Part shown: piece by piece, positions 7,651-16,641 of the stretch
Numbering within the stretch: the first letter of the stretch is position 1
How the letters are laid out: every line of letters starts with the position of its first letter
NCBI GenBank assembly: GCA_910588435.1
Contig: CAJUPL010000015.1
Location: forward strand, 1 to 44,103
DNA length: 44,103 nucleotides
From: an uncultured Eggerthellaceae bacterium
GTDB lineage: Bacteria; Actinomycetota; Coriobacteriia; Coriobacteriales; Eggerthellaceae
Direction of reading: 5' to 3'
Program-made: the position numbers and the translations under genes
The notes under the pieces: generated by a model
Databases searched by the model: none
Told to the model about the DNA's origin: nothing
The model's input: only the letters and a program-made list of their open reading frames with translations

Positions 7651-9423
7651 TCACTTGACCGGGACGATGTTGTACAGGTCTATGGCCTCGAGCATTATAT
7701 CGTGAAAGACGGATGCCATCTTTCCCTCATAGTTGATGTTGTTGGCAGACACGAAGCATGCCAGGTTGGAATTCGAATTGTCTATGAACCCGGCGAAGCA
7801 GAGGTTGTAGCGGTTCTCAGCATATCCGCCGTTCTCCGCGATCTGCGCCGTGGAGGTCTTGCCGGCTACGTCATAGCCCTCTATCTCAGCGTCAGTCCCC
7901 GTGCCTTCGATGACCACGCCCTGCAGCATGCCCTTCAGCTTATCCAGCGCCTCTTGATCATCTATCACCTGCTCAGAGGGGTATTCTTCCCACTCTCCCG
8001 TCTGTGGCTTGGACATCAGGAAGTGCGGCGTGCACAAAAGCCCATCAGAGGCCAGCATGCCATAGAAGCGCGCCATGGTGAGCGGCGTTGTGGTGAGGCC
8101 TTGGCCGAATGAGATGTTGCAACCAGTGACATATGCCCACTCGTCGAAGTCCTGCACGTAGTTCTGCGCCTCTCCGGGGTAGTCAACGCCTGTCTTCTCA
8201 GCGATCTTCAGGCGCTCTATCATGTCGTTCAGCTTGTCGAACCCAGCCTCTTGGGTTGCAAGGGAGATGCCAACGTTGGATGACTGGTTCAAGATGGTGG
8301 CGAACGTCATGTCCACATCTGGACGCTTGTGCGCGTCAGTGATCACGTACTGGTCAGCCTCAAGCTCTGCCGGGCAGAAGATGATGTCCTCTGGCTCCTT
8401 CGCACGCTCATGCAGCACCGTGAGCGCGGAGAGGGACTTGAAGATGGACCCGGGCTCTATGGCTTGAGTGATGGCGGTGAGATTGTCTGACCCAACCATG
8501 GAGTGCTCGCGGTCTGTGGGGTCAAGGTAGGGATATGAGCAGATGGCGTAGATCTCACCTGTGTCACCATCTATCATGACGCTTGAGCCCTGCTCGCCCT
8601 CGTATGACAGGACGCCCTTCTCAAGCGCTTCTTCCATCTTCGTCTGCAGGCGGATGTCAAGGGAGATCATGATGTCCTCCCCATCCTTCGCAGGCGTGTC
8701 CTCATGAACGCCACCCGGGATGGGTGCGCCCTTCTCACCGCGCTCTGCTGAATACTTGCCAGGAGTGCCGCGAAGCAGCTCATCGTATTGCAGCTCAAGG
8801 CCGGTGATGCCGTTGCCGTCAACGTCGCATACGCCGATGACCTGGCCGCCTACGCCGCCGTTGGGGTATTCCCGCCTTGAATCCGCGATGAAGTAGATCC
8901 CTGGCAGCTTCATCTCCTTTAGGCGCTCCGCTTTCTCAAGGTCAGCCTGGCGCTCTATGTAGACGAACGTGCTTGGCTCACGAGAGAGCAGCGCCTCGTA
9001 GTGATCCGCATCCTCCTCAAGGACGGTTGAGATCATGGATGCCTCGTGGCGCGCGTCAGTCACCTCAGACGGATTGCAATAGATGGTGGTGCAATCCACG
9101 CTCACGGCCAGTATCTGGCCATTGCGGTCATAGATGGTGCCGCGCTTGGGCGTCACCGGGAAGTTGATGGTGCGGCTCTCCTCGGCCATGGCCGTGTAAG
9201 TTGGAGCCACCAGCACCTGCAGGAATATCAGGCGAGCAAAGAATATCAGCGCGATGGCCAGAAAGACATAGCAGACCTTGATGGGCGGCCGATGGGTGGC
9301 GCTTGCGCGCTCGCCCGATTCGCTCCCTATCACATCAGAGACATGCCCTGCGATCCCCGTGAGGACGCCGTGTGCGCGCTCACCCCTGCCTGATGAGCCC
9401 CTAGGGTATCTGGAGTCTGCCAT
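7651..9423 (-). CDS. ftsI: Septal class B penicillin-binding protein (FtsI/PBP2b-like)
   Basis: Transpeptidase that cross-links septal peptidoglycan with FtsW. From the ATG at 9423 it has 590 residues: a basic cytoplasmic tail, one membrane helix (about 48-72), a dimerisation domain beginning near TPKRGTIYDRNG (91-102), and the transpeptidase domain with the SIFK active-site serine (326-329), SSN (381-383) and KTS (522-524). KTS replaces the more common KTG; serine at this place is an acceptable variant. No PASTA domains follow. The open frame extends 51 codons upstream inside ftsL, but GGAG seven bases before the 9423 ATG supports the shorter start. Confidence 0.93.
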   Translation of the reverse strand: MADSRYPRGSSGRGERAHGVLTGIAGHVSDVIGSESGERASATHRPPIKVCYVFLAIALIFFARLIFLQVLVAPTYTAMAEESRTINFPVTPKRGTIYDRNGQILAVSVDCTTIYCNPSEVTDARHEASMISTVLEEDADHYEALLSREPSTFVYIERQADLEKAERLKEMKLPGIYFIADSRREYPNGGVGGQVIGVCDVDGNGITGLELQYDELLRGTPGKYSAERGEKGAPIPGGVHEDTPAKDGEDIMISLDIRLQTKMEEALEKGVLSYEGEQGSSVMIDGDTGEIYAICSYPYLDPTDREHSMVGSDNLTAITQAIEPGSIFKSLSALTVLHERAKEPEDIIFCPAELEADQYVITDAHKRPDVDMTFATILNQSSNVGISLATQEAGFDKLNDMIERLKIAEKTGVDYPGEAQNYVQDFDEWAYVTGCNISFGQGLTTTPLTMARFYGMLASDGLLCTPHFLMSKPQTGEWEEYPSEQVIDDQEALDKLKGMLQGVVIEGTGTDAEIEGYDVAGKTSTAQIAENGGYAENRYNLCFAGFIDNSNSNLACFVSANNINYEGKMASVFHDIMLEAIDLYNIVPVK

Positions 9424-9427
9424 GCCT

Positions 9428-9955
9428 CTACTCCGCTTGGGCTTCCGCGCTTGAAGCTTCCGCCTCTGCAGCCTCAGCCTCTGCAGCTGCTGCTTGGGCT
9501 GCTGCCTCTGAAACGGTGCCTGACAGGAGCAGGCGACCATCTTGTCCGCGGACGACCACGTCCCCGGTGATGTCAATGAATGAGTTGGTTGCAGGAGCGC
9601 GCATGCCTATGGCCAGCGCATCGCGCTTCACCCGAGTTGGGTTCGCAAGAGAGCTCTGGGTGACCTCAAGCTGGCTTCCTACCTCACGCGCCTCTGAGAT
9701 CTGATCGTCTATCTGGCTTGCTTCCATGGCAGCCGCCACGGTTGCCGATGAGAGCGAGATGCGAACGCAGCCTATGAGCGCGAATCCCACGATGAGGATG
9801 ATCAGCGCACGCGCGAATAGGACGACGCCGTTGGACGCGTGCTCCTCAGCGCGGCGGCCTCCCTGGACCACCTCAAGAGAGCGTGCGGGAGATGCTGGCT
9901 CTTGGCGCAGCTTTCGGGCTGTGGACCCGTAATTGTATGCAGGGCGCGGGCTCAA
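9428..9955 (-). CDS. ftsL: FtsL-like single-pass division protein
   Basis: The 175-residue product has a basic N-terminal tail, one hydrophobic helix at about residues 44-64, then a short coiled-coil-like segment and a PTRVKRDALAIGM stretch resembling the septum-formation initiator/FtsL family. Position between rsmH and ftsI is the classical place for ftsL. Odd feature: the last ~30 residues are nearly only alanine and glutamate, a low-complexity tail not usual for FtsL. The start is uncertain: a TTG at 9955 gives the reported length, but AGAAGG lies immediately next to it. Assignment rests on context and topology more than on sequence. Confidence 0.7.
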   Translation of the reverse strand: MSPRPAYNYGSTARKLRQEPASPARSLEVVQGGRRAEEHASNGVVLFARALIILIVGFALIGCVRISLSSATVAAAMEASQIDDQISEAREVGSQLEVTQSSLANPTRVKRDALAIGMRAPATNSFIDITGDVVVRGQDGRLLLSGTVSEAAAQAAAAEAEAAEAEASSAEAQAE

Positions 9956-9997
9956 CCTTCTACCTTGGCTCCCTCTGGCTGTCTTGCTCTTTCAATG

Positions 9998-10954
9998 TCA
10001 CAGCTTGCAAGCGATGCGCAGCTTCGCACTGCGCGACCGGGGGTTCGCTTCCACCTCATCAGGCGTTGCACAGATGGGCTTTCGCGTCTTGACCTCCAGC
10101 ATCGGCTTCTTGCCGCATGCGCACACCGGAAGATCCGGCGGGCATGTGCAGCGGTTCGCAAACCTTGCGAACGTGTCCTTCACGATCCTGTCCTCTATGG
10201 AGTGGTAGCTCATCACCGCTATGCGCCCCCCTGGCAGAAGCCAGCGGATGGCAGCATCCAACCCGCGCTCAAGCACTTGACGCTCTTGATTGACCTCCAT
10301 GCGAATGGCCTGGAACGTGCGCTTGGCGGGGTGTCCGCCGCGGCGCCTGGCCGATGCCGGGATGGCCGCCTTCACGATGTCCACAAGCTGACCTGTGGTC
10401 TCGATTGGTGCGGCCTCCCTGGCTCTCACTATGAATGATGCAATCCGGCTTGCCCACCTCTCATCCGAGTTAGCGCGTATGATCCGAGTGAGATCTGCTT
10501 CGTTTAGGGTGTTGATGATCTCTTGTGCGGTTATGGTCTGTTTGCCCGGATCCATACGCATGTCGAGGGGGGCGTTCTCCTTGAAGGAGAAGCCTCTTGC
10601 GGGGTTGTCTATCTGTGGCGATGAGACGCCCAAGTCAAAGAGGACGGCATCGATCCCCGGTAGCTCGGCCTGCAAGAGCAGGTCATCCATGTCCCCGAAG
10701 TTGCCTTTGAGGAGGACCACCTCTGGGCGCTCATCTTGGCTGATGGCGTCCAGGCGCTCTTTCGCTTGCTCAAGCGCGAAGTCGTCCTGATCTATTCCGA
10801 TCAAGATCCCCTCACGCCCAAGCTGCTTTGCAGCGCAGACCGAATGTCCTGCCAGACCTAGCGTTGCATCTACGAAGACATCGCCCTTCTTGAGGGCCAA
10901 GCCTTCCATGCACTCATCCAGCATGACCGGGATGTGCCGATATTCGCTTGTCAT
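9998..10954 (-). CDS. rsmH: 16S rRNA (cytosine(1402)-N4)-methyltransferase
   Basis: SAM-dependent methyltransferase (MraW) that modifies C1402 of 16S rRNA in the decoding centre. It has 318 residues and the family N-terminus HIPVMLDECMEGL, the SAM-binding motif DATLGLAGHS (28-37; usually GGGGHS), DLGVSSPQIDNPARGFSF and SYHSIEDRIVKDTF. The C-terminal part contains a CPPDLPVCACGKKP stretch, which is common in this family. It sits directly after mraZ in the standard order; a 42-bp gap separates its stop from the proposed ftsL start. Confidence 0.96.
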   Translation of the reverse strand: MTSEYRHIPVMLDECMEGLALKKGDVFVDATLGLAGHSVCAAKQLGREGILIGIDQDDFALEQAKERLDAISQDERPEVVLLKGNFGDMDDLLLQAELPGIDAVLFDLGVSSPQIDNPARGFSFKENAPLDMRMDPGKQTITAQEIINTLNEADLTRIIRANSDERWASRIASFIVRAREAAPIETTGQLVDIVKAAIPASARRRGGHPAKRTFQAIRMEVNQERQVLERGLDAAIRWLLPGGRIAVMSYHSIEDRIVKDTFARFANRCTCPPDLPVCACGKKPMLEVKTRKPICATPDEVEANPRSRSAKLRIACKL

Positions 10955-10987
10955 AGTGCGCAGGACCTTTGCATCAACTTGAAGCGG

Positions 10988-11446
10988 CTATTCGTCGTCT
11001 TCGTCATAGCCAAGCTTGATGTCTCCGAACTCCTCGTCGAATGCATCTGGGTCCCAGACCTCGAAGTATCCGGTGTTGCCGACGATGACCACGTCCTTGC
11101 CTATCCCAACAGCCTCTCTTGCCTGCGGGTTCAGCATGATGCGGCCAGATGAATCGATCTCAGTGCCTCGTGCGCGTGACTTGAGCAAGCTACGTGTGCG
11201 CACCTGACGCCTGTTCGATGCGGAATAGCCACCGAACATGTCGTTGAAGTAGTCCTCTATCCAGGCGTTGAACGCCTCTGGTTGGAAGACGTACAGGCAC
11301 TTGTCGTCGATCTCCCTGGATACAACAAGCTCGTCGGATAAGACTTTGCGGAATTCTGCAGGGACTGCCACGCGGCCCTTGGAGTCAACCTTGAAACGGA
11401 ACTCACCATACATATCCGCTACTGGGCGGATATCAGGTCTCTCCAT
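10988..11446 (-). CDS. mraZ: MraZ transcriptional regulator of the dcw operon
   Basis: DNA-binding protein with two tandem AbrB-like swapped-hairpin domains that controls the mra/dcw operon. Both repeats carry the expected motif: DSKGRVAVPAEFR in the first half and DSSGRIMLNPQARE in the second. The start is placed at the ATG at 11446 because AGGAG precedes it by six bases, giving 152 residues; an upstream in-frame ATG at 11476 would add ten residues. The C-terminus is strongly acidic. Direct repeats resembling MraZ boxes lie in its upstream region, so autoregulation is likely. Confidence 0.94.
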   Translation of the reverse strand: MERPDIRPVADMYGEFRFKVDSKGRVAVPAEFRKVLSDELVVSREIDDKCLYVFQPEAFNAWIEDYFNDMFGGYSASNRRQVRTRSLLKSRARGTEIDSSGRIMLNPQAREAVGIGKDVVIVGNTGYFEVWDPDAFDEEFGDIKLGYDEDDE

Positions 11447-11557
11447 TTCAAGCTCCTGGGGCATCTTGGGCGCCATCCCCGATCTTCGTTTAGTGGTGTT
11501 CTGAAAGAGCGTTGGTGATGCGTTTCAAAAGACCACAAAGTCCTTTCCGTTCGCTGC

Positions 11558-11603
11558 ATATTATGCCACTTCAACCCACTTTGCAACACTTTGGTGCCAC
11601 TTT
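11558..11603 (-). promoter_or_regulatory. MraZ box overlapping the dcw promoter
   Basis: Read on the minus strand there are four direct repeats of AAAGTGG or AAAGTGT type, starting (plus-strand coordinates) at 11597-11603, 11586-11592, 11576-11582 and a shorter AAGTGG at 11566-11571. Spacing is 10-11 bp, one helical turn. AAAGTG[GT] repeats are the known MraZ target in Mollicutes; proteobacterial sites are described as TGGG repeats. A candidate -35 (TTGCAA, 11581-11586) and -10 (TAATAT, 11558-11563) with 17-bp spacing lie within the repeats, which fits repression by MraZ. Confidence 0.7.
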
Positions 11604-11702
11604 ATGGGTATATGAATCCCCAGTGTAGAACGCTTGTTCGTATGTTCTTGAATGGGATAACTAGATGTTGTGGGTGGGGCGAAGTGCACCACAAACGCAC
11701 AC

Positions 11703-11730
11703 AAAAAGCCCACGATAGATCGTGGGCTTT
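11703..11730 (-). terminator. Intrinsic terminator after telA
   Basis: On the minus strand a perfect 9-bp stem GCCCACGAT/ATCGTGGGC (12 bp with the A/T flanks) with a 2-nt loop is followed by TTTTT, 29 bp beyond the telA-like stop codon. It separates the telA-xpaC transcript from the mraZ promoter. The rest of 11604-11702 shows nothing recognisable. Confidence 0.9.
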
Positions 11731-11758
11731 GAAGATGAAGCTTGGATGATCTTGTTGG

Positions 11759-12916
11759 CTATCTGACCTCTAACAGCTTCTGCTTGAGCTCTGCTTCCAT
11801 CTTGCGGATCTCAGATTCTGCTTCAGCGCGCCTCTGCCTGCCTTCGGCTTGGATCTGCATGACCTCATCGAAGGTCTTGATCAGGTTCTCATTGGTGGCA
11901 CGAAGGGTCTCTATGTCAACGATGCCCCGCTCAGATGCGCGCGCAACCTCAGTGGTTGACTGGTGCAGCTTCTCAGCGTTCTTCTTCAGAAGCTCATTTG
12001 TCATGTCAGTCACGGCATTCTGCGCCTTGAGCGCCGCCTCATTGTTGGCGATGCCAAGCGCCAGCACCATCTGGCTCTTCCAAAGCGGGATGGTATTCAC
12101 AAGAGTGGTCTGGATCTTCTCCACCATGAGCACTTCATTGTTCTGTACAAGGCGGATCTGCGGGGCCGTTTGCATGGCGATCATGCGAGTGAGGTCAAGG
12201 TCAGAGAGCTTCTTGTCAAAGCGGTTGCACGCGCTCTCAAGCTTCTGAGCAGCCTCAGCATCTTCAGTGCGACCTGTTGCCTTCGCACGCTCTATAGCCT
12301 CTTTCAGCTCCCCTTCTTGTATCTCCTTCAGGCGCTTGCGGCCTGCAAGCAGATACATGGTGAGCTCTTTGAAGTAGGAGAGATTCATCTCATATAGCTT
12401 ATCCAGCATGGCGGCGTCTTTCATGAGAGCCATCTGGTGGCCCTCAAGCGCCTTCACTATCTTGTTGACGTTGGCTTCCGCCTTGTCATAGCGCGCCTTC
12501 ATGGCCTCAAGCTTGTTCGCCTGCTTCTTGAAGAAGCCGAAGAGCCCCTTCTCCTCTTCTGCATCAAAGCCCTTGAGCTCCATCACAACGCCAGCTATCA
12601 GGTCCCCTGCCTCACCCAGGTCCTGCGTGCGAACGCGCTCAAGCGCAGTCTCAGAGAAGTCAGCCATCTTCTTCTGCGCGCCAGCGCCGTATTGCAGCAC
12701 CGTTTGAGCATCCTCAACGTTGATCTGCTTGGAGAAGGCATCAACTTGCGCCATCTCCTCTTGCGTCAGGGAGTCCTCAAGTGCTGGAGCACCCTGCTCT
12801 ACCGGGGCTTCTATCTTGGCATCAAGCTGGATGGCCTGGCTGCTATCCACGTTGGGAGTCAGCGTCAGCTCAGGCTCAGGTGCCTCAGGTATGTTGGTGA
12901 GCTCTTCTGCCATCAT
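11759..12916 (-). CDS. TelA/YaaN-family protein (toxic anion resistance family)
   Basis: The 385-residue soluble protein is mainly alpha-helical and coiled-coil in composition, with family hallmarks such as GLFGFFKK, the long KARYDKAEANVNKIVKAL region and TTLVNTIPLWKSQMVLALG. It matches the TelA family, first linked to tellurite resistance but now regarded as a general envelope-stress or cell-surface protein whose biochemical role is unclear. The first ~60 residues are acidic and proline-rich. Its ATG overlaps the stop of the preceding xpaC-like gene, the same gene pair as xpaC-yaaN in Bacillus. A strong terminator follows. Confidence 0.9.
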   Translation of the reverse strand: MMAEELTNIPEAPEPELTLTPNVDSSQAIQLDAKIEAPVEQGAPALEDSLTQEEMAQVDAFSKQINVEDAQTVLQYGAGAQKKMADFSETALERVRTQDLGEAGDLIAGVVMELKGFDAEEEKGLFGFFKKQANKLEAMKARYDKAEANVNKIVKALEGHQMALMKDAAMLDKLYEMNLSYFKELTMYLLAGRKRLKEIQEGELKEAIERAKATGRTEDAEAAQKLESACNRFDKKLSDLDLTRMIAMQTAPQIRLVQNNEVLMVEKIQTTLVNTIPLWKSQMVLALGIANNEAALKAQNAVTDMTNELLKKNAEKLHQSTTEVARASERGIVDIETLRATNENLIKTFDEVMQIQAEGRQRRAEAESEIRKMEAELKQKLLEVR

Positions 12917-14271
12917 TCGTCCTTTCCAGGGGTGCGACCATGTGCAGGGCTCTTGCGCCCTTTGCCTTTCGCGAACGGGTCTTCGGTCAGCCCCTCTTGC
13001 GCAAGCATCATGTTGAGCACTGATATCTCAGAGGATACATCCATTGACAGGTCAGCGAACGTGGAATCAAGCAGCTTCTCATATGCTTGGAGCAGCATGT
13101 CAAGCGTTGACTCTATCTCAAGGCGGGAGCTTTCGATGTTCTCACCTTGAACCGCTTGCTCCTCAAGCGCGTCATAGGCGCTAAGGAGCTTCACCGTAGT
13201 TGGAAGGTAGTAATCCATCATGCGCTCAAGCTGGCTGAGCACCTTGGGCTCATCTTCTGCGCGCGCCATGATGCGCCCCACCACTTCTTCTATGCGGACT
13301 ATCTTGGCGCTGACAGATGCATCATCTATGTCTATGTCAAGCTGCTTCATCTGCTTCAGGTATCCGTTGCCATCTTCCAGGAACGCTTTGAGCTTCGGGT
13401 CTGCAGGGGCCTTTCCAGCCTGAGCCGCATTCGCCGCTTGCTTTGCCCTCTGCTCTTCAAGGGAGCGCTTCCTCTCAGAATCAAGGAATGTGAGGTACTG
13501 GCTGTATGCCAGGTTGGTGACCATGAGCGTCTTCTCATCTATGTCAAGGCGCCCCTCAGGTATCTTTCCCTCTTTCAAGAGGTGCTTGATGCGCTTCAGC
13601 GTGCGCGCGTCATCTTGCCCCATCATCTGCGATATCTCAGAGATGGATATGACTTGGCGGTTGCCCATGATGCGCTTCAGGCTCTTCAGGCTCTTGGCGG
13701 CCCTAAGGCGCTTGATGCCGCCAGCAAGCAGCATGCATGACCCCGCGAACAGGACCCCCATGACAACCATCCCGGTCAGCCACTCACCAAAGGTCAGATA
13801 ACCCAGAAGATCGAACAGCGTTTCGATCATGCCGGCTCCGAACGTGAAGGCGAAGAAGCCGCCTATGGATGTCCGGATCACGCCGCTTGTCTGCAAGGGG
13901 CCCGGATTTGCGAACCTGGCATCCACGATGGCTTGCTGACGCGCCAGCTCAGCGCGCTCACGTGCCTGGGCCTGGCTTGCCTTGTAGCCGTCATATGCTT
14001 GGCTGACCGCTGATCCTATGGCGCCGCCTGCTCCAACCAAGCCATTGGCTATCTGGGCGGTCATGTCAGCCACGCCCTTGCCTATATCCTGGCAAAGGCG
14101 CTGGAAGTCCTCCGGGCTACCTGCACCGGTCCGCGGATCTTTTGCGCCGGGGTTGCTATCAACTGGAGATGCGTAGAGGGTCTCACCATCTTCATGCGCC
14201 TGGCCGCTGTAAGGCCTGCCGCCTTGGGCATATCTGTTCTCATATGAGTTGAAGCCGTTATCAGATGGCAT
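12913..14271 (-). CDS. XpaC-like membrane protein (5-bromo-4-chloroindolyl phosphate hydrolysis family)
   Basis: Start set at the ATG at 14271 (GAGG seven bases upstream), giving 452 residues. An N-terminal disordered, Gly/Ser/Gln-rich stretch is followed by a region with two hydrophobic segments (about residues 135-195), then KSLKSLKRIMG and a winged-helix-like ISISEISQMMGQDDARTLKRIK segment, and a helical C-terminal half typical of XpaC. The family name comes from an early phenotype; a true enzymatic role is not established. Overlap with the telA-like gene indicates an operon and probably a joint role at the membrane. Confidence 0.8.
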   Translation of the reverse strand: MPSDNGFNSYENRYAQGGRPYSGQAHEDGETLYASPVDSNPGAKDPRTGAGSPEDFQRLCQDIGKGVADMTAQIANGLVGAGGAIGSAVSQAYDGYKASQAQARERAELARQQAIVDARFANPGPLQTSGVIRTSIGGFFAFTFGAGMIETLFDLLGYLTFGEWLTGMVVMGVLFAGSCMLLAGGIKRLRAAKSLKSLKRIMGNRQVISISEISQMMGQDDARTLKRIKHLLKEGKIPEGRLDIDEKTLMVTNLAYSQYLTFLDSERKRSLEEQRAKQAANAAQAGKAPADPKLKAFLEDGNGYLKQMKQLDIDIDDASVSAKIVRIEEVVGRIMARAEDEPKVLSQLERMMDYYLPTTVKLLSAYDALEEQAVQGENIESSRLEIESTLDMLLQAYEKLLDSTFADLSMDVSSEISVLNMMLAQEGLTEDPFAKGKGRKSPAHGRTPGKDE

Positions 14272-14508
14272 TGGCAACCTCAGCTTATCTTGAAAGATGC
14301 AGGGAGATTCTACCACGGATCCTGAAAGAAGATCCGAAAATCACGAACAAATGTTCCCTTCTTGTGCTAGAATGCGTCCCATAAGGAAGAGCAAGCGCAC
14401 CCAACCCTGATTGGCCGCAGGAATTGAGCGCCCAGCTAGCTTAAAGGCCTCGCCTTGCGGCATCACGCTTGCCAGTAGCCATCCATCAGGGAAGAAGAGG
14501 TGCGCAAG

Positions 14509-15303
14509 ATGAAGAAGATGCATGACCGGCAGATCAACTACTGCTTTGCTGACACAGAAGTTGACCCGCATGACATCACGTGCGTGCATGAGGCCTTCAA
14601 GGCCATGCACCCAGAAGAGCTGCTTGACGTCCTGCTTGAGAATCAGCTTGGATGGAAGCTTGATCCACAAGCGCTGACGGGATCTGCGAAGAGGTTCTTG
14701 CTTGCCAAGACGCAAGCCATCCTTGACATGATCTATGCAATAGATCCAGACCCTGACCAGTGCCTAGATGAGGTGCTGATCCCGCTCCAATCGTTCGAAT
14801 ACTCAGGGCACGGCATGAGCTTCACTCGCACTGTGAGGTCTGTCATCTTGGATGTATCGAAGGCGTCAAGTGAGCCATCTGAGCGCATGGAATATGCGCT
14901 CTCCATCAATGACATGCTGCAGCGCATGAAAGACCACCCTCATGAAGAGGGTGAGCTTTGGGGATGCGGGGCGCTTCGCAGGATAGATGAGCTGATAATG
15001 CGCCCATGGTCTGAGATATTAGGGCATCCCATATGGATCCCATCAAGCCTCACATCATATGAGGCATGCGCTGAGCTTGCGGGGCTCTTCTGGGTGATGG
15101 CTTATAACGGATTCGCAGAGGCAATATTTGACATACGCGCAAGCAGCTTGCCTGAGGTCCCGTCATCTGAGGAGGCGAAGATGCGCATTGATGGCATGTA
15201 TGAGGAGCACAGGCTCAAGATGTTCCGGATATCAGAGATGCTCAATTGCAACAGCGTGGCTGATGCAATGCGCGCAGCAAGGGCACTGAAGCGCATAGCA
15301 TGA
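14509..15303 (+). CDS. Unrecognised protein, 264 residues
   Basis: I do not recognise this family. The product is soluble, has no signal peptide or membrane segment, and contains a DPHDITCVHEAFKAMHPEEL start, then an aromatic helix-rich region (PWSEILGHPIWIPSS ... ELAGLFWVMAYNGF). The ATG at 14509 has AGAGG eight bases upstream; a GTG at 14500 is possible. It is divergent from the xpaC-like gene. The last codons and the 23 bp after its stop recur at 18126-18206 as the relic of a second copy, so this gene was once duplicated. Confidence 0.75.
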   Translation: MKKMHDRQINYCFADTEVDPHDITCVHEAFKAMHPEELLDVLLENQLGWKLDPQALTGSAKRFLLAKTQAILDMIYAIDPDPDQCLDEVLIPLQSFEYSGHGMSFTRTVRSVILDVSKASSEPSERMEYALSINDMLQRMKDHPHEEGELWGCGALRRIDELIMRPWSEILGHPIWIPSSLTSYEACAELAGLFWVMAYNGFAEAIFDIRASSLPEVPSSEEAKMRIDGMYEEHRLKMFRISEMLNCNSVADAMRAARALKRIA

Positions 15304-15333
15304 TCAGTTGCATCACAATGAGGGCTCCTATTG

Positions 15334-15366
15334 AAAGCGCTCATAGGCAAGAGATCGAAGCGCTTT
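15334..15366 (+). terminator. Inverted repeat after the 14509-15303 gene
   Basis: AAAGCGCT at 15334-15341 pairs perfectly with AGCGCTTT at 15359-15366, ending in TTT. It may terminate the upstream gene. The remaining bases to 15528 hold no gene that I can see, only the ribosome binding site of the next gene. Confidence 0.4.
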
Positions 15367-15528
15367 GCCCTCTTACCTGCAAGGCGGAACCTAGCTCACA
15401 TGAGCTTCACGCTAGCGAAATGACATCTTGATAGCTATCCTGCTTTTGCGCTCTTCCCTTCAAGGGCATTATCATCTGCACACTGTAGCCTTGAGCGCAC
15501 GAACGGGTCTTTAGAAGGAGCAGACCTG

Positions 15529-16590
15529 ATGCTCGTATATGCATCTGAGAGAACAACATCCATTAGATCCATAGCTAGATCCATCCATTTGCTGGCTACA
15601 AAGGAGAAAGTGTCTGAGCTGTATTCGTTCGTGCAGCACGCCCAGGAACGCTTCAATGCGCACTTAGGTGCTGGGGCAGTTGATGGCATGCATGAACATC
15701 TCTTGGATTTCTCCTCGCCTAACAGCACTATGCTAATCAGATCCGAAACGGATATCATCTTGACCCCCTTGAGCGAAGCCGCAGAGTCGGCGTCTGCAAT
15801 ATCAGAAGCGTCATCTGCAATGGCGAAGAGCTCTAAGCCTCTTTACGACACTACGATCATGGATGTGCGCGTCGTTTGCGATCGTTACCTTCAGAACTGT
15901 TCGCAACATGATGAGAATGCAGCCAGTGTCGAAGAAGTTGCAAGCTGGCTGATACAGAGATTCGAGACGAATAAGTCACTATCTCCATCATTTGACTCTA
16001 TCTCAGAGCACCTGCTGGATGAGCACGAAGGGCAAAGAGGATATACCGGGTTGATCATCTTCTGTGACCAAAAGAGTGATGAGCGCTCTTACTGGATAGA
16101 TGATGAACTCCTTGCTGCAGAGGTAACTCAAAGCGCTAAAGTCCTATTGGGGGAGCTCTCAAAGGATACGCTATCAAGCGCATTCGCGCTCATCTGGCAT
16201 GCACTGACCGTGATAGAGGATGATTCAGGGGATGCGCTATGCACAACAAGAGAAGATATCAAGCAGCTTGAATCGTTCTCTTCAGTTCTGCATCTCTGCG
16301 AATACTACGAAGCGAAAATGCGACAGGAAGAACATCATGGACCAACGATGCTTGCAGCCGCATCGTTAGAGCATGGCTGCGTGATCGATGCAGAGAGCCT
16401 CTATATTGAGGCAACGATGGATGAGTTGCGTCATCTTGCGCTGGCGCTCCAGGACGTGATCCAAGATCTCAACCATATGAACGCATCTCAAGTGCTTAGG
16501 GCTGATGGATCGGATGGGGCAAGAGCTTATCCTATAGAGCTTGACGGATGCAGCATAACCTTGATAGTGCCCACGCAACAGGAATCATGA
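15529..16590 (+). CDS. Unrecognised protein, 353 residues; tandem paralog of the next gene
   Basis: No family recognised. AAGGAG eight bases before the ATG supports the start. The product is acidic and soluble with no obvious catalytic motif. It aligns along its whole length with the 16642-17691 product: both begin with 38 residues containing an ER pair at positions 7-8, both contain SP(S/A)F..IS..L.D near the middle, a (T)(G/I)LIIFCD-like strand, an LHL.EYY motif and a C-terminal DEL..LA...(D/G) segment followed by a (P/H)IELD..SI strand. The pair may be coiled or WYL-free helical scaffolds, but no function can be claimed. Its base composition is somewhat more A+T-rich than the flanking genes. 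Confidence 0.72.
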   Translation: MLVYASERTTSIRSIARSIHLLATKEKVSELYSFVQHAQERFNAHLGAGAVDGMHEHLLDFSSPNSTMLIRSETDIILTPLSEAAESASAISEASSAMAKSSKPLYDTTIMDVRVVCDRYLQNCSQHDENAASVEEVASWLIQRFETNKSLSPSFDSISEHLLDEHEGQRGYTGLIIFCDQKSDERSYWIDDELLAAEVTQSAKVLLGELSKDTLSSAFALIWHALTVIEDDSGDALCTTREDIKQLESFSSVLHLCEYYEAKMRQEEHHGPTMLAAASLEHGCVIDAESLYIEATMDELRHLALALQDVIQDLNHMNASQVLRADGSDGARAYPIELDGCSITLIVPTQQES

Positions 16591-16641
16591 TGCGCTCAGG
16601 AATACATTTCACACCGTAGTTGAGAAGATCAGGATCAGGAC

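Noticed and set aside
9839..10438. 199-codon plus-strand ORF across ftsL and rsmH
   Set aside because: Runs opposite to conserved rsmH sequence; composition is that of an antisense frame.
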